From assembly GCA_903893925.1 (NCBI GenBank), contig CAITOC010000062.1, forward strand, positions 1-37,151: a DNA stretch of 37,151 bases. Direction: 5' to 3'. Shown here one piece after another: positions 7,825 through 16,314 of the stretch. Numbering within the stretch: the first letter of the stretch is position 1; every line of letters begins with the position of its first letter. The position numbers and the translations under genes are program-made. Origin of the DNA: Candidatus Moraniibacteriota bacterium (GTDB lineage: Bacteria > Patescibacteriota > Minisyncoccia > Moranbacterales > UBA1568). The notes under the pieces were generated by a model that saw nothing but the letters and a program-made list of their open reading frames with translations, searched no databases and was not told the DNA's origin.

Positions 7825-9213
7825 ATGCAAAGAAGAGAATCTGAAAAAATCGAATTGAAATCTTCTTTTTCTGAATGGAAGGAGGGGATAATCTCTCTTT
7901 GTGCTTTTGCCAACAAGAAAGGTGGCAAGGTTATTATTGGAATGAATGATGATGGTGTGGCGAGTGGAATTCAAGTTGGAAAAAATACAATAGAAGATTT
8001 TGCGAATAAGATAAAAAATCATACTGATCCCATACTGTATCCATCTATAAATGTTAAAACATTTGGATTGGGAGAGATTGTGGAGATAGAAGTTTCTGAA
8101 TCTGACAACAAGCCCGTGTTCGCTTTTGACAGGGCGTATGTAAGAGTTGGAAAAACAAATCAGAAGATGTCTCAAACCGAGGTGAGGGAGTTGATCAAGA
8201 GATACTCCTTGTCTGATTTTGACAAGATGTATTTGGAAAAAGATTTTCGAAAAGTGGAATTTGACGATAAGCTTATCGAAAAAGTGAACAAAGAATATTA
8301 TGCATTTAAAATCAACTCGTCAATCGATTTTTTGAAACAGCTCGGGCTGGTATCTAAAAATACAATTTCAAATGCCGGGTATCTTTGCTTCGTGAAAAAT
8401 AATATTGAGATGCGCAATGTTATCGTAAAGGCGGCGAGATTTAAAGGAGGAAGTGTTGCTAAGTTTTTGGACGAAAAAGAATTTGACGGAAACATCGTTC
8501 GCGCCGTCGATGAAACGATGGATTTCATTAAACGACACATCAGCACGGAGTTTGTCATGACGGGAAAACCGAAGCGAGATGAGATTTGGGATTATCCACT
8601 CTTGGCACTGAGGGAAGCGGTGATCAACGCGCTTATTCATCGCGATTATAATGACCCGGGGAATATTCAAATCAGGATATTTGATAATTCTCTTGAAATT
8701 TGGAGCCCGGGCCTTTTGCCGAAGGAAATCGATACAAAAAGCATTCTTACTGAAAACAGATCTATTCCGAGAAATAAAAAACTAGTTGAAATTTTTCATA
8801 CGATAGGGTTGGTTGAGAATTGGGGAGCCGGCTTTCAGAGAATTATTGAAGAGTGTAAAAAAAATGGCAATGAAACTCCTGAATTTTCTGAAAAAGCAGG
8901 TGCTTTTGTGATTTCTTTCAAAAAAAGGAAGCAAAATGTCCCTGAAAAAGACCTAGAAAAGGTGGGTGAAAAGGTGGGTGAAAAGGTGGGTGAAAAGGTG
9001 GGTGAAAAGGTGGGTGAAAAATTAACAGAAAATCAATACAAAATCATTTCTTCTATAATGAAGGATGAAAAAGTATCAATTGTTGAAATTGCCAAGCAAA
9101 TAGATATGGCTGAAAAGAATGTGGAAAACAATCTGCGAAAACTCAAAGAAAAAGGCTTATTGAAAAGGATCGGTCCCGATAAAGGCGGGTATTGGAATGT
9201 GACCGGGAAATAA
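7825..9213 (+). CDS. AlbA_2/Schlafen-type ATP-binding regulator with C-terminal HTH
   Basis: 462 residues in four parts. Residues 1-125 form an AlbA_2 (Schlafen AAA_4) domain: ESEKIELKSSF, FANKKGGKVIIGMNDDG, RAYVRVGKTNQKMS. Residues about 230-360 form a HATPase_c_4-like domain (LREAVINALIHRDYNDPGNIQ, IWSPGLLPKEI, RNKKLVEIFHTIGLVENWGAGFQRI). Residues about 379-398 are a repeat KVGE x5 encoded by five exact 12-bp units. The C-terminus is a winged helix-turn-helix (LTENQYKIISSIMKDE...VENNLRKLKEKGLLKRIG). This is the COG2865 group of predicted transcriptional regulators. It is AT-rich compared with its neighbours and is probably acquired. It may regulate locally or act in stress or phage response; the target is unknown. 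Confidence 0.85.
   Translation: MQRRESEKIELKSSFSEWKEGIISLCAFANKKGGKVIIGMNDDGVASGIQVGKNTIEDFANKIKNHTDPILYPSINVKTFGLGEIVEIEVSESDNKPVFAFDRAYVRVGKTNQKMSQTEVRELIKRYSLSDFDKMYLEKDFRKVEFDDKLIEKVNKEYYAFKINSSIDFLKQLGLVSKNTISNAGYLCFVKNNIEMRNVIVKAARFKGGSVAKFLDEKEFDGNIVRAVDETMDFIKRHISTEFVMTGKPKRDEIWDYPLLALREAVINALIHRDYNDPGNIQIRIFDNSLEIWSPGLLPKEIDTKSILTENRSIPRNKKLVEIFHTIGLVENWGAGFQRIIEECKKNGNETPEFSEKAGAFVISFKKRKQNVPEKDLEKVGEKVGEKVGEKVGEKVGEKLTENQYKIISSIMKDEKVSIVEIAKQIDMAEKNVENNLRKLKEKGLLKRIGPDKGGYWNVTGK
8961..9020 (+). repeat. 12-bp tandem repeat, five exact copies, in frame
   Basis: GGTGGGTGAAAA is repeated five times without a mismatch and encodes a KVGE-type run between the ATPase-like domain and the HTH. 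Copy-number slippage of one unit changes the linker by four residues and keeps the frame, so it would tune length, not switch the gene off. Confidence 0.9.
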
Positions 9214-9263
9214 GGTATGATGGTAGAGACCCACGCGAACCGTCCTGTATCCGAAAAGCAACA

Positions 9264-10112
9264 ATGATGCCACACCCCCTCGTCTCTATCATCGTGCCGA
9301 CATATTATTCCGCAAGTCAGCTTGAGACGTGCTTTTCGTCCATTCGCAAGCAGACATATCGGAATATAGAGCTTATCGTGGTAGACAATCATTCGAAGGA
9401 CTCGACCCGGGAGATCGCAAAGAAGTATGATGCCCGATTTTTTACGGCCGGTCCAGACCAATCGAAAGAGCGTATTTTCGGGGCCCCGTTCCAGCGGAAT
9501 TTCGGTTTCAGGCAGTCTAAGGGAGAATATGTGTATTATGTGGATGCCGATATGAGTCTGCCGGAAGGGTTGATCTCGGAATGTGTCGAAGTGATCCAAG
9601 GAGACGACCGCTGCAAAGCGGTCATTGTCGCGGAAGAATCGTTCGGTGTGGGGTTTTGGGCGAAATGTAAATGGCTTGAGCGTCGAACATATTGGGGCGA
9701 CGATTTCGTTGAGGCTCCGAGGTTTTTCGAGAAGAAGGCGATCGAGGCTATGGGGTATCTGGATGATACCGTCGGTGCGGATGACTGGGATTTGGCCTTG
9801 AGAATCCGTGAGGCGGGATATGTTATACTGCGGACCACACGGCATATCATGCATGACGAGGGCGCGCTGTCGTTGGGAAAGCTGATACGCAAGCGGTTTC
9901 TGTACGGGAAAGATGCTTATAAATTCGGAAAGAAACACGGTGGAAAGAAATTCGTCCAATACTTCAATCCGTTTAAGGCGTCCTATTTCAGACACTTCGG
10001 ATTTCTCCTCAGTCATCCTATTTTGTTGATTGGTATGGTATTCATGCGGGCATGCGAATATGCCGGAGGCGGGGCCGGGATGGTATATGGGAAATTCATA
10101 ATGAAGCGATAA
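9264..10112 (+). CDS. Glycosyltransferase family 2
   Basis: 282 residues from ATG 9264 (MMPHPLVSIIVPTYYSASQL). The GT-A fold is clear: VSIIVPTYY, IELIVVDNHSKDSTREIAKKYD, RNFGFRQSKGEYVYYVDADMS with the metal-binding DAD, and DDWDLALRIREAGY as the acceptor-side acidic motif. A hydrophobic stretch near the C-terminus (FGFLLSHPILLIGMVFMRA) could anchor it to the membrane. It acts on the cytoplasmic face. Its stop codon overlaps the next gene's ATG (TAATG at 10110-10114), so the two are probably translationally coupled. Confidence 0.88.
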   Translation: MMPHPLVSIIVPTYYSASQLETCFSSIRKQTYRNIELIVVDNHSKDSTREIAKKYDARFFTAGPDQSKERIFGAPFQRNFGFRQSKGEYVYYVDADMSLPEGLISECVEVIQGDDRCKAVIVAEESFGVGFWAKCKWLERRTYWGDDFVEAPRFFEKKAIEAMGYLDDTVGADDWDLALRIREAGYVILRTTRHIMHDEGALSLGKLIRKRFLYGKDAYKFGKKHGGKKFVQYFNPFKASYFRHFGFLLSHPILLIGMVFMRACEYAGGGAGMVYGKFIMKR

Positions 10113-11077
10113 TGAACCGAGCGTACTGGAAGGAAAAGCGGGTGCTTGTGACCGGAGCTGGCGGATTCGTCGGTTCGCATTTCGTCGAGCAACTTTCTAT
10201 ACTTGGGGCGCATGTCGTCGGGACCGCTTTGAATAGGGAGGCTGTCGATTCGTCGATTGCCGACATGGCCGAGATCGAAAGGGTCGATATCCTGCAAGAA
10301 GATCGGTTCCGCGATGTCTGCAAGGAACATTCCATAGGATTGATCCTGCATTGCGCCGCCCTGGATGGGAATATCGATTTCAAGAGCAGAAATTCGGCAC
10401 GAATCATGGATGAGAATGTCCGTATGGTTTCGAATGTACTCAATGTCGCCAAGGAACTCGGCATCCAGGACGTAATGATCATGAGCTCGGCCGAGATATA
10501 TTCTCCTCAGGTCCAGAGCCCGATTGTCGAGGAAGACGATCATCAGAAGTTTTTCCAATATAGCGAGAACGGATACGTGCTTTCAAAGATTTTTGCCGAG
10601 GTGTTGGCGAAGCTGTATGCCAAACAGTTCGGTATACGGACCTATCTTCCTCGTCCGACCAATATCTACGGCCCGCGGGACAAGTTCGATGCCGCGAACC
10701 GGGTCATTCCGAGTATGATTCGGAAAGCGGTAAACGGGGAACGGATAGAGATATGGGGCGACGGCAGTCAGGTGCGGGGATTTATTTATGTGAAGGATCT
10801 TGTGTGGTCAATTCTTGCCATGATAGAATACGGATCATACCAGACGCTTAATATCGCTACAGAGGAGTCGATATCCATTCTCGATCTCGCGAAACTCGTG
10901 TCGAAAACGGTCCGGGTGGAACCGAATATATATGTTGATTCCGAAAAGCCGGGCGGAATGAAAGAGCGCGTGTTGGATGCGAAAAAACTCAAAGGAATCA
11001 TTGATTTTCAGCAGTTAACCCTGGAAGAGGGTTTGAGGAATACGCTGGAATGGTATATGCACAGAAGCAAAGCATGA
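10112..11077 (+). CDS. NAD(P)-dependent sugar epimerase/reductase (SDR), GDP-fucose-synthase-like
   Basis: 321 residues from ATG 10112, overlapping the GT2 stop by one base. Extended SDR motifs: VLVTGAGGFVGSH (NAD(P) loop), MSSAEIYSP (catalytic Ser), Y-V-L-S-K (catalytic Tyr/Lys), PRPTNIYGPRDKFDAANRVIP and WGDGSQVRGFIYVKDL. The last two blocks resemble GDP-L-fucose synthase and ColC-type enzymes (NLYGP.DNF....HVIP; FLYVDDL), as does the late KPGG...VLDAKKL. It lies next to the ColD-like gene and two genes from Gmd, so the substrate is likely a GDP-4-keto-deoxyhexose. Whether it epimerises, reduces or both cannot be decided from sequence. A paralogue lies at 13444. Confidence 0.82.
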   Translation: MNRAYWKEKRVLVTGAGGFVGSHFVEQLSILGAHVVGTALNREAVDSSIADMAEIERVDILQEDRFRDVCKEHSIGLILHCAALDGNIDFKSRNSARIMDENVRMVSNVLNVAKELGIQDVMIMSSAEIYSPQVQSPIVEEDDHQKFFQYSENGYVLSKIFAEVLAKLYAKQFGIRTYLPRPTNIYGPRDKFDAANRVIPSMIRKAVNGERIEIWGDGSQVRGFIYVKDLVWSILAMIEYGSYQTLNIATEESISILDLAKLVSKTVRVEPNIYVDSEKPGGMKERVLDAKKLKGIIDFQQLTLEEGLRNTLEWYMHRSKA

Positions 11078-11193
11078 GTTTTGTTACAATGTGAGATTGT
11101 TTTGAACAGAAGCTCAAATACATCCTAAAGCGGCGAACCGTTTAATAAAACACGCTCATCGTTTTGGAGAAACTAATTCCATAAGACAAGGCA

Positions 11194-12360
11194 ATGATCA
11201 AATTAATGAAATCTACCTTCTATAAGGAGGAGGAAACAAAAAAAGCACTCGCGAATTTTATTCTCGAGGCTGAGATGTTGAGTATGGGTGAAGAGTGTAA
11301 AAAGTTCGAATACGGTTTTGCGCAGAAACAAGGGAGAGCACACGCGCTGTATGTTAGTAGTGGAAGTATGGCAAATCTTGTTCTTATTCAGGCGTTGTTG
11401 AATCTTGGTCGTTTACATCGAGGTGACCGGGTCGCGGTATCTTCTTTGACATGGGCGACGAACATCATGCCGCTTATCCAACTAGGTCTCGTTCCTGTAG
11501 TGCTGGACTGTGAAAAAGAAACGCTCAACATATCTAGTCAGACTCTTCAGTCTGTAAAAGCAACGGATATACAAGCACTCTTCATAACCAACGCCCTCGG
11601 ATTTTCTGGAGACATGGAACAAATCCGAAAATGGTGCTCTGAAAACGAGATTATCATGCTTGAAGATAATTGCGAGTCCCTTGGTTCTCAAGTTTCTGGG
11701 ATAAAACTGGGGAACTTTGGGCTCGCTTCGACATTCTCGACATTCGTCGGACATCACTTTTCGACCGTCGAAGGCGGCATGATCTGTACGGATGACGAGG
11801 AATTGTATGATATGCTCCTCATGGTGCGAGCTCATGGTTGGGATAGGAATCTGTCTGCGGAAAAGCAGCGCGTTATCAGGGATAAGAATGGGATTGGTGA
11901 TTTCTTTTCGCGATATACCTTTTACGACCTTGCTTTCAATGCGAGGCCTACGGAAATCGGCGGATTTCTCGGGAACCGGCAGCTACAGTATTGGGATGAA
12001 ATTGTTTCGACACGCGAAAACAACTTTAAACGATTTCAGAATTGTATCGAGTCGAATGATGATTTTTTATCGCTTGATGTCCGACATATGGATGTTGTTT
12101 CGAATTTTGCGATGCCGGCGGTATGTCGGACACACGAGTCATTTGAAAAATATCGGAAACGATTTGAGAATGCCCAAGTTGAGATACGGCCCATCATCGC
12201 GGGAGATATGACAAAACAGCCTTTCTACAAGAAATACGTCACGAATGAATCGTTGTGTGAAAATGCCGATTTCATTCATAAGAACGGATTTTATTTCCCG
12301 AATAATCCAGAATTGACCGAAGAAGAAATTGCGTTATTATGTGACTTATTGCACAAATAG
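11194..12360 (+). CDS. ColD-like PLP-dependent GDP-4-keto-6-deoxymannose 3-dehydratase
   Basis: 388 residues of the DegT/DnrJ/EryC1/StrS aspartate-aminotransferase fold: SSGSMANL for PLP phosphate, TWATNIMPLIQLGLVPVVLD, LEDNCESLGS with the pyridoxal-binding Asp, and the region FSTFVGHHFSTVEGGM. In aminotransferases of this family a lysine stands six residues before EGG. Here it is His187, followed by His188. Lys-to-His replacement is the hallmark of 3-dehydratases ColD and RfbH. No cluster of Cys suitable for an Fe-S centre is visible, which favours ColD over RfbH. ColD removes the C3 hydroxyl of GDP-4-keto-6-deoxymannose, the product of Gmd, encoded next door. The expected length of ColD is the same (from memory). 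Bases 11078-11193 upstream hold no clear promoter. Confidence 0.82.
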   Translation: MIKLMKSTFYKEEETKKALANFILEAEMLSMGEECKKFEYGFAQKQGRAHALYVSSGSMANLVLIQALLNLGRLHRGDRVAVSSLTWATNIMPLIQLGLVPVVLDCEKETLNISSQTLQSVKATDIQALFITNALGFSGDMEQIRKWCSENEIIMLEDNCESLGSQVSGIKLGNFGLASTFSTFVGHHFSTVEGGMICTDDEELYDMLLMVRAHGWDRNLSAEKQRVIRDKNGIGDFFSRYTFYDLAFNARPTEIGGFLGNRQLQYWDEIVSTRENNFKRFQNCIESNDDFLSLDVRHMDVVSNFAMPAVCRTHESFEKYRKRFENAQVEIRPIIAGDMTKQPFYKKYVTNESLCENADFIHKNGFYFPNNPELTEEEIALLCDLLHK

Positions 12361-12372
12361 ATATTCAAACGT

Positions 12373-13437
12373 ATGAATAATAATGGTAAAAAGGTCGCGC
12401 TCATAACTGGAATAACCGGGCAAGATGGTTCGTATCTTGCGGAACTTCTGCTTGGAAAAGGCTATGAGGTGCACGGTATCGTTCGACGTGTCAGTACCTT
12501 TAATCGTGAAAGGATCGAACACCTCTTTCAAGATCCACACGAAAAAAAACACGATATTACACTTCATTATGGTGACATCACCGATTCGAGTTCATTGCAT
12601 GGTATTGTCCGTCTCGTGAAGCCAGATGAGGTGTATCATTTGGGTGCACAAAGCCATGTTAGGGTCAGTTTTGATATGCCGGAATTTACCGGAGATGTGA
12701 CCGGTATCGGTACGACGAAGCTACTCGAGGCGATCCGTCAGGAGAATCCGAAAACGAAATTCTATCAAGCCTCGTCATCTGAGATGTTTGGATTGGTGCA
12801 AGAAGTACCGCAAAAAGAGACGACCCCGTTTTATCCGCGTTCTCCGTATGGCGCTGCAAAGGTATACGCGTACTGGATGACGGTGAACTATCGGGAAAGT
12901 TACGGCATGTTCGCCTGCAATGGTATTTTGTTCAACCATGAATCACCGCGACGCGGAGAGAATTTCGTGACGCGGAAAATAACGATTGGTCTCGCCAATA
13001 TCCTTTCCGGGAAAATGGAGAAATTGTATATGGGGAATTTGGATGCGAAACGGGATTGGGGATATGCGAAGGATTATGTGGAAGGTATGTGGCTGATGCT
13101 ACAGCAGGAAAAGCCTAGCGATTATGTATTGGCAACCAACGAGACGCACACGATCCGGGAGTTCATCGAAGAGGCCTGCCGTTTGGCTAGCATTGATCTT
13201 CGGTGGGAAGGAACAGGCGCGGATGAGCGAGGCGTGGATGTGAAGACTGGCAAGACGATTATCGAGATCGATTCGAGATACTTTCGCCCTGCCGAGGTCG
13301 ATCTGTTGATTGGGGATGCTTCGAAAGCCGCTCAAGAATTAGACTGGAGACCGCAGACTACCTTTACGGAGTTGGTGAAGATTATGATGGATGCGGACTT
13401 GAAACACGTCGGCTTAAGTCTTGATCCCGTCAAATAA
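12373..13437 (+). CDS. gmd: GDP-mannose 4,6-dehydratase
   Basis: 354 residues, full length. Diagnostic motifs: [19 protein letters not shown] (NADP loop), [53 protein letters not shown] with the catalytic Thr/Ser region, [12 protein letters not shown] (YxxxK), [18 protein letters not shown], and [15 protein letters not shown]. It converts GDP-D-mannose to GDP-4-keto-6-deoxy-D-mannose, the branch point to fucose, rhamnose, perosamine and colitose. It lies 12 bp after the ColD-like gene and 6 bp before an SDR reductase/epimerase, so the operon itself points to a 3,6-dideoxy or 6-deoxy hexose product. No mannose-1-phosphate guanylyltransferase is in the window; it must be encoded elsewhere. Confidence 0.97.
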   Translation: MNNNGKKVALITGITGQDGSYLAELLLGKGYEVHGIVRRVSTFNRERIEHLFQDPHEKKHDITLHYGDITDSSSLHGIVRLVKPDEVYHLGAQSHVRVSFDMPEFTGDVTGIGTTKLLEAIRQENPKTKFYQASSSEMFGLVQEVPQKETTPFYPRSPYGAAKVYAYWMTVNYRESYGMFACNGILFNHESPRRGENFVTRKITIGLANILSGKMEKLYMGNLDAKRDWGYAKDYVEGMWLMLQQEKPSDYVLATNETHTIREFIEEACRLASIDLRWEGTGADERGVDVKTGKTIIEIDSRYFRPAEVDLLIGDASKAAQELDWRPQTTFTELVKIMMDADLKHVGLSLDPVK

Positions 13438-13443
13438 TTAGAG

Positions 13444-14436
13444 ATGAACGGTATGGACGACAATTTCTGGATGGGTAAAAACGTTCTTGTGACGGGTGGA
13501 GCCGGGTTTATCGGGAGTTTTGTTGTGGAACAATTGATCGAGAAGGGTGCCTCGGTAACGATTACGACGTATTCGAAAAAAGAGTCGGTACGGAATATTG
13601 AGCACCTATTGCCGCAGTTGACCGTCCTCAATGGTGACTTGTTGGATTCGGATTTTGCACTGAAAGCGACGAGCGGGAAAGATGCCGTTTTTCATGTAGC
13701 ATCATATAAAAAGAACATTGCGTTTCATCAGAAATTTCCAGCTGACATACTGAGGACGAATACGTTGCTTTCCATAAACATGCTCGACGCTGCCAGAAAA
13801 TCTGGCGTCGAGCGGTTTCTTGTGGTAAGCTCCGGTATCGTATATGGCAGTGAATCAAAGTCACCGAACCTTGAAATCGATGGCTTTCTTGGTGATGTAG
13901 AGTCGGCACATTATGGATACGCTTGGTCGAAAAGATTTGGCGAGGTCTTAGCAAATGCGTATGCGAAACAGTCTGGAATGAAAATCGCCATCGCGAGACC
14001 ATACAATGTTTTTGGTCCTCGTGATAACTTTGATAAAGAATCGGCACAGGTTATCCCGACATTCATCAACCGTATAGCGGGTCGGGAAAATCCGTTTACC
14101 ATGTGGGGTGATGGTAATCAGGAGCGTTCTTTTCTTTATGTCGAGGATTTGGCTCGCGGATTGATTGATTTGACTGAGAAATATCCAGAGTGCGATCCGG
14201 TAAATTTCGGAACCGATGAGACAATAAAACTTAAAGACCTTGCGAAGATGATTATGGATCTTGAAGGTGTAGATTTGAAAGTTGAGTTTGATATCACTAA
14301 ACCAGGAGGTCTTACAAAGCGGAATTGCGATAATACAAAGAGTTTCAATACTATCGAATTTATTCCTAAATATTTTTTGAAAGAAGGCCTTATGAAGACG
14401 ATTGAATGGTATAAAAGTAACAGTATTAACGAATAA
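13444..14436 (+). CDS. GDP-fucose/colitose-synthase-like SDR
   Basis: 330 residues with [21 protein letters not shown] (NAD(P) loop), VVSSGIVYG, Y-A-W-S-K (catalytic pair), ARPYNVFGPRDNFDKESAQVIP and FLYVEDLARG. The segment GPRDNFD..S.QVIP and the late KPGG blocks match the GDP-L-fucose synthase (Fcl/GMER) and ColC pattern. It probably performs C5 epimerisation and/or C4 reduction on the GDP-4-keto sugar made by Gmd and the ColD-like enzyme. It starts 6 bp after gmd and is similar in plan to the SDR at 10112, so one of them may act on another intermediate. A start at the internal ATG 13453 is also possible. Confidence 0.82.
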   Translation: MNGMDDNFWMGKNVLVTGGAGFIGSFVVEQLIEKGASVTITTYSKKESVRNIEHLLPQLTVLNGDLLDSDFALKATSGKDAVFHVASYKKNIAFHQKFPADILRTNTLLSINMLDAARKSGVERFLVVSSGIVYGSESKSPNLEIDGFLGDVESAHYGYAWSKRFGEVLANAYAKQSGMKIAIARPYNVFGPRDNFDKESAQVIPTFINRIAGRENPFTMWGDGNQERSFLYVEDLARGLIDLTEKYPECDPVNFGTDETIKLKDLAKMIMDLEGVDLKVEFDITKPGGLTKRNCDNTKSFNTIEFIPKYFLKEGLMKTIEWYKSNSINE

Positions 14437-14441
14437 ATGAT

Positions 14442-15140
14442 ATGATAAAGCGATATTTCACAAGCCTTTTTAGTGAAGCTGGCAATCATAATAATAAAAA
14501 CATTATTGATCTATTACAAGTAAACAATCGTGCTACTTTTTGTGATCTTGGATGTGATGACGGATCATGGACAGAGGAATTGATAAAAAAAATCGGCACC
14601 CGTGATATATACGGTATCGAGATTGTAGATAGTCGTCGAAAATTAGCAGAAGAAAGGGGAATAAAGGCAAAGACAGGAGATCTTAATGAAGAATTCCCGT
14701 TTGAAGATGATTTTTTTGATGTTATACATTCAAACCAAACTATCGAGCATTTGTATGACACGACAAATTTTATTAAAGAAATAAAAAGAACATTAAAACC
14801 AGGTGGGTATGCTATAGTTTCTACTGAAAATGCGTCTTCTTGGCATAATATCTTTGCTCTGATGCTTGGTTGGCAAATGTTTAGTCTTACAAATATTGAT
14901 TCAGAAAGAAGTGGCGTCGGAAACCCTTTATCTATACACCGTTTAGAACTAAATCCTCTCAAAACATGGGAGCACCAGAGAATTTTTGCTTATCGTGGAT
15001 TGAAAGAAGTTTTTGAAGTCCAAGGATTTAAGGTAGAAAAAATTGTATGCAGTGGTTATTATCCATTTCCTTGGTGGTTTGCTAAGTTTGATCCGAGACA
15101 TGGGCACTTTATTGCCATAAAAGTTAGGAAGCTACAGTAG
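14442..15140 (+). CDS. Class I SAM-dependent methyltransferase
   Basis: 232 residues. The SAM-binding motif ATFCDLGCDDGSWTEEL (residues about 28-44), acidic motif YGIEIVDSRRKLAEE, motif FDVIHSNQTIEHLYDT and post-motif LKPGGYAIVSTENASSW are all present, as in Methyltransf_11. It is strongly AT-rich compared with gmd, which suggests separate acquisition. It starts 5 bp after the SDR stop and ends 4 bp before a GT4, so it is in the operon. It probably O- or C-methylates a sugar or a glycan chain; the substrate is unknown. Confidence 0.85.
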   Translation: MIKRYFTSLFSEAGNHNNKNIIDLLQVNNRATFCDLGCDDGSWTEELIKKIGTRDIYGIEIVDSRRKLAEERGIKAKTGDLNEEFPFEDDFFDVIHSNQTIEHLYDTTNFIKEIKRTLKPGGYAIVSTENASSWHNIFALMLGWQMFSLTNIDSERSGVGNPLSIHRLELNPLKTWEHQRIFAYRGLKEVFEVQGFKVEKIVCSGYYPFPWWFAKFDPRHGHFIAIKVRKLQ

Positions 15141-15144
15141 TAGT

Positions 15145-16314
15145 ATGAAGATAGGAATACTTATTGATCGTTTGAATGTTGGTGGTGTTGAAAAGATTGC
15201 CATCGAGCAAGTGCGGGCACTTCGTGATATCGGCGAAGACGCTATTTTGGTCGTGTTGCGTCGGAAGGCTGTTATTGAAGGCGCATTTTTAGATTTATTG
15301 GAAGGCGTTCCGGTCGAGTATCTTGATGACAAGTTACCAGCTTTTCTTTGTTATAGTTTTAATTTCCCAATCTTTCATTTCTTTGCGTCTTTTCATCTAT
15401 CCTATCCGATTTTGATACCATGGACGTTAAAAAGAAATGAGTATGATTATATCATTTGTCACGGGACATACACCGCATTCAGTGCTATAATGATACGAAA
15501 AGTAAGAAAGATCCCTTTCTCATGCTTTATCTGGGATCCAATCGGGTATATTTTGCAAAGAGTATATCGAGAGAAATTTCCGAAACCCATGTTATATTTC
15601 TTGTCTGGAATTGCAAATCGGATTGACAGGATGATTTTGGAAAATTCGGATAAAATTTTGGTTGGAGGAGATGCTCATAATGAGCATCTCCGTACATTGA
15701 AAGCAGATGTTGAGATAGTTGAGATACATCCTTCGGTACATCCAATTGTTAATAGCATTGGGAAAAGAGGATATGTATTGTTGGTTACTGCATGGAAACG
15801 TGGCAAGCATCCGGAATATATTTTTGAGTTATTAGAAAAGATTCCAGAAATGCAAATGAAGATGGTCGGAAAATGGATTGAAGATGCTTATAGAAAAGAA
15901 TTTGAAAGTGAAATTGATTTAAGGAAGCTGAAAAAAAATATAGAGATAGTTGGCGCAGTGATAGAGCGTGATCTTCAGAAATACTACGCCGAAGCGACAG
16001 TTCTTCTTCAAACGAATGATGATAAAGGTTTTGGTATGCCGGCGCTCGAAGCAGCTGGAAATGGAACGACATTTATCATTCCTGAGGGTCAAGGTGTATG
16101 TGCACTTTTCCATCATGGCCTTGATGGGTACTATACCAAAGAGAAAGAAACGGAAGCGATTGTACAGAATTTGCGTTTTCTCCTAGAAAATCACAGTGAG
16201 AGTATAAATATGGGGCGACATGCATTGGAGACCGTTCAGAATAAGTACAGTTGGGAAAAGCACGCGTTGGCATTGCAACTAATGACACGAGAATGTCTGC
16301 GTCTCAACCGTTAG
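15145..16314 (+). CDS. Glycosyltransferase family 4 with altered EX7E motif
   Basis: 389 residues. It begins MKIGILIDRLNVGGVEKIAIEQV, the usual GT4 acceptor loop (GGVE), and the C-terminal half has VTAWKRGKHPEYIFELLEK. The nucleotide-binding motif reads K-GFGMPAL-E: the first Glu of the usual EX7E is Lys while the second is kept. This could mean altered catalysis or donor binding. The gene is AT-rich. Its last 22 bp overlap the start of the following GT2 (ATG 16293), implying coupled translation. Confidence 0.85.
   Translation: MKIGILIDRLNVGGVEKIAIEQVRALRDIGEDAILVVLRRKAVIEGAFLDLLEGVPVEYLDDKLPAFLCYSFNFPIFHFFASFHLSYPILIPWTLKRNEYDYIICHGTYTAFSAIMIRKVRKIPFSCFIWDPIGYILQRVYREKFPKPMLYFLSGIANRIDRMILENSDKILVGGDAHNEHLRTLKADVEIVEIHPSVHPIVNSIGKRGYVLLVTAWKRGKHPEYIFELLEKIPEMQMKMVGKWIEDAYRKEFESEIDLRKLKKNIEIVGAVIERDLQKYYAEATVLLQTNDDKGFGMPALEAAGNGTTFIIPEGQGVCALFHHGLDGYYTKEKETEAIVQNLRFLLENHSESINMGRHALETVQNKYSWEKHALALQLMTRECLRLNR

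Noticed and set aside
11078-11193. Possible extra degenerate 102-bp element before the ColD-like gene
   Set aside because: AATTCCATAAG near 11175 resembles the right end of copy 5 and a weak CGG/CCG hairpin lies near the middle, but no left terminus or target duplication is present.
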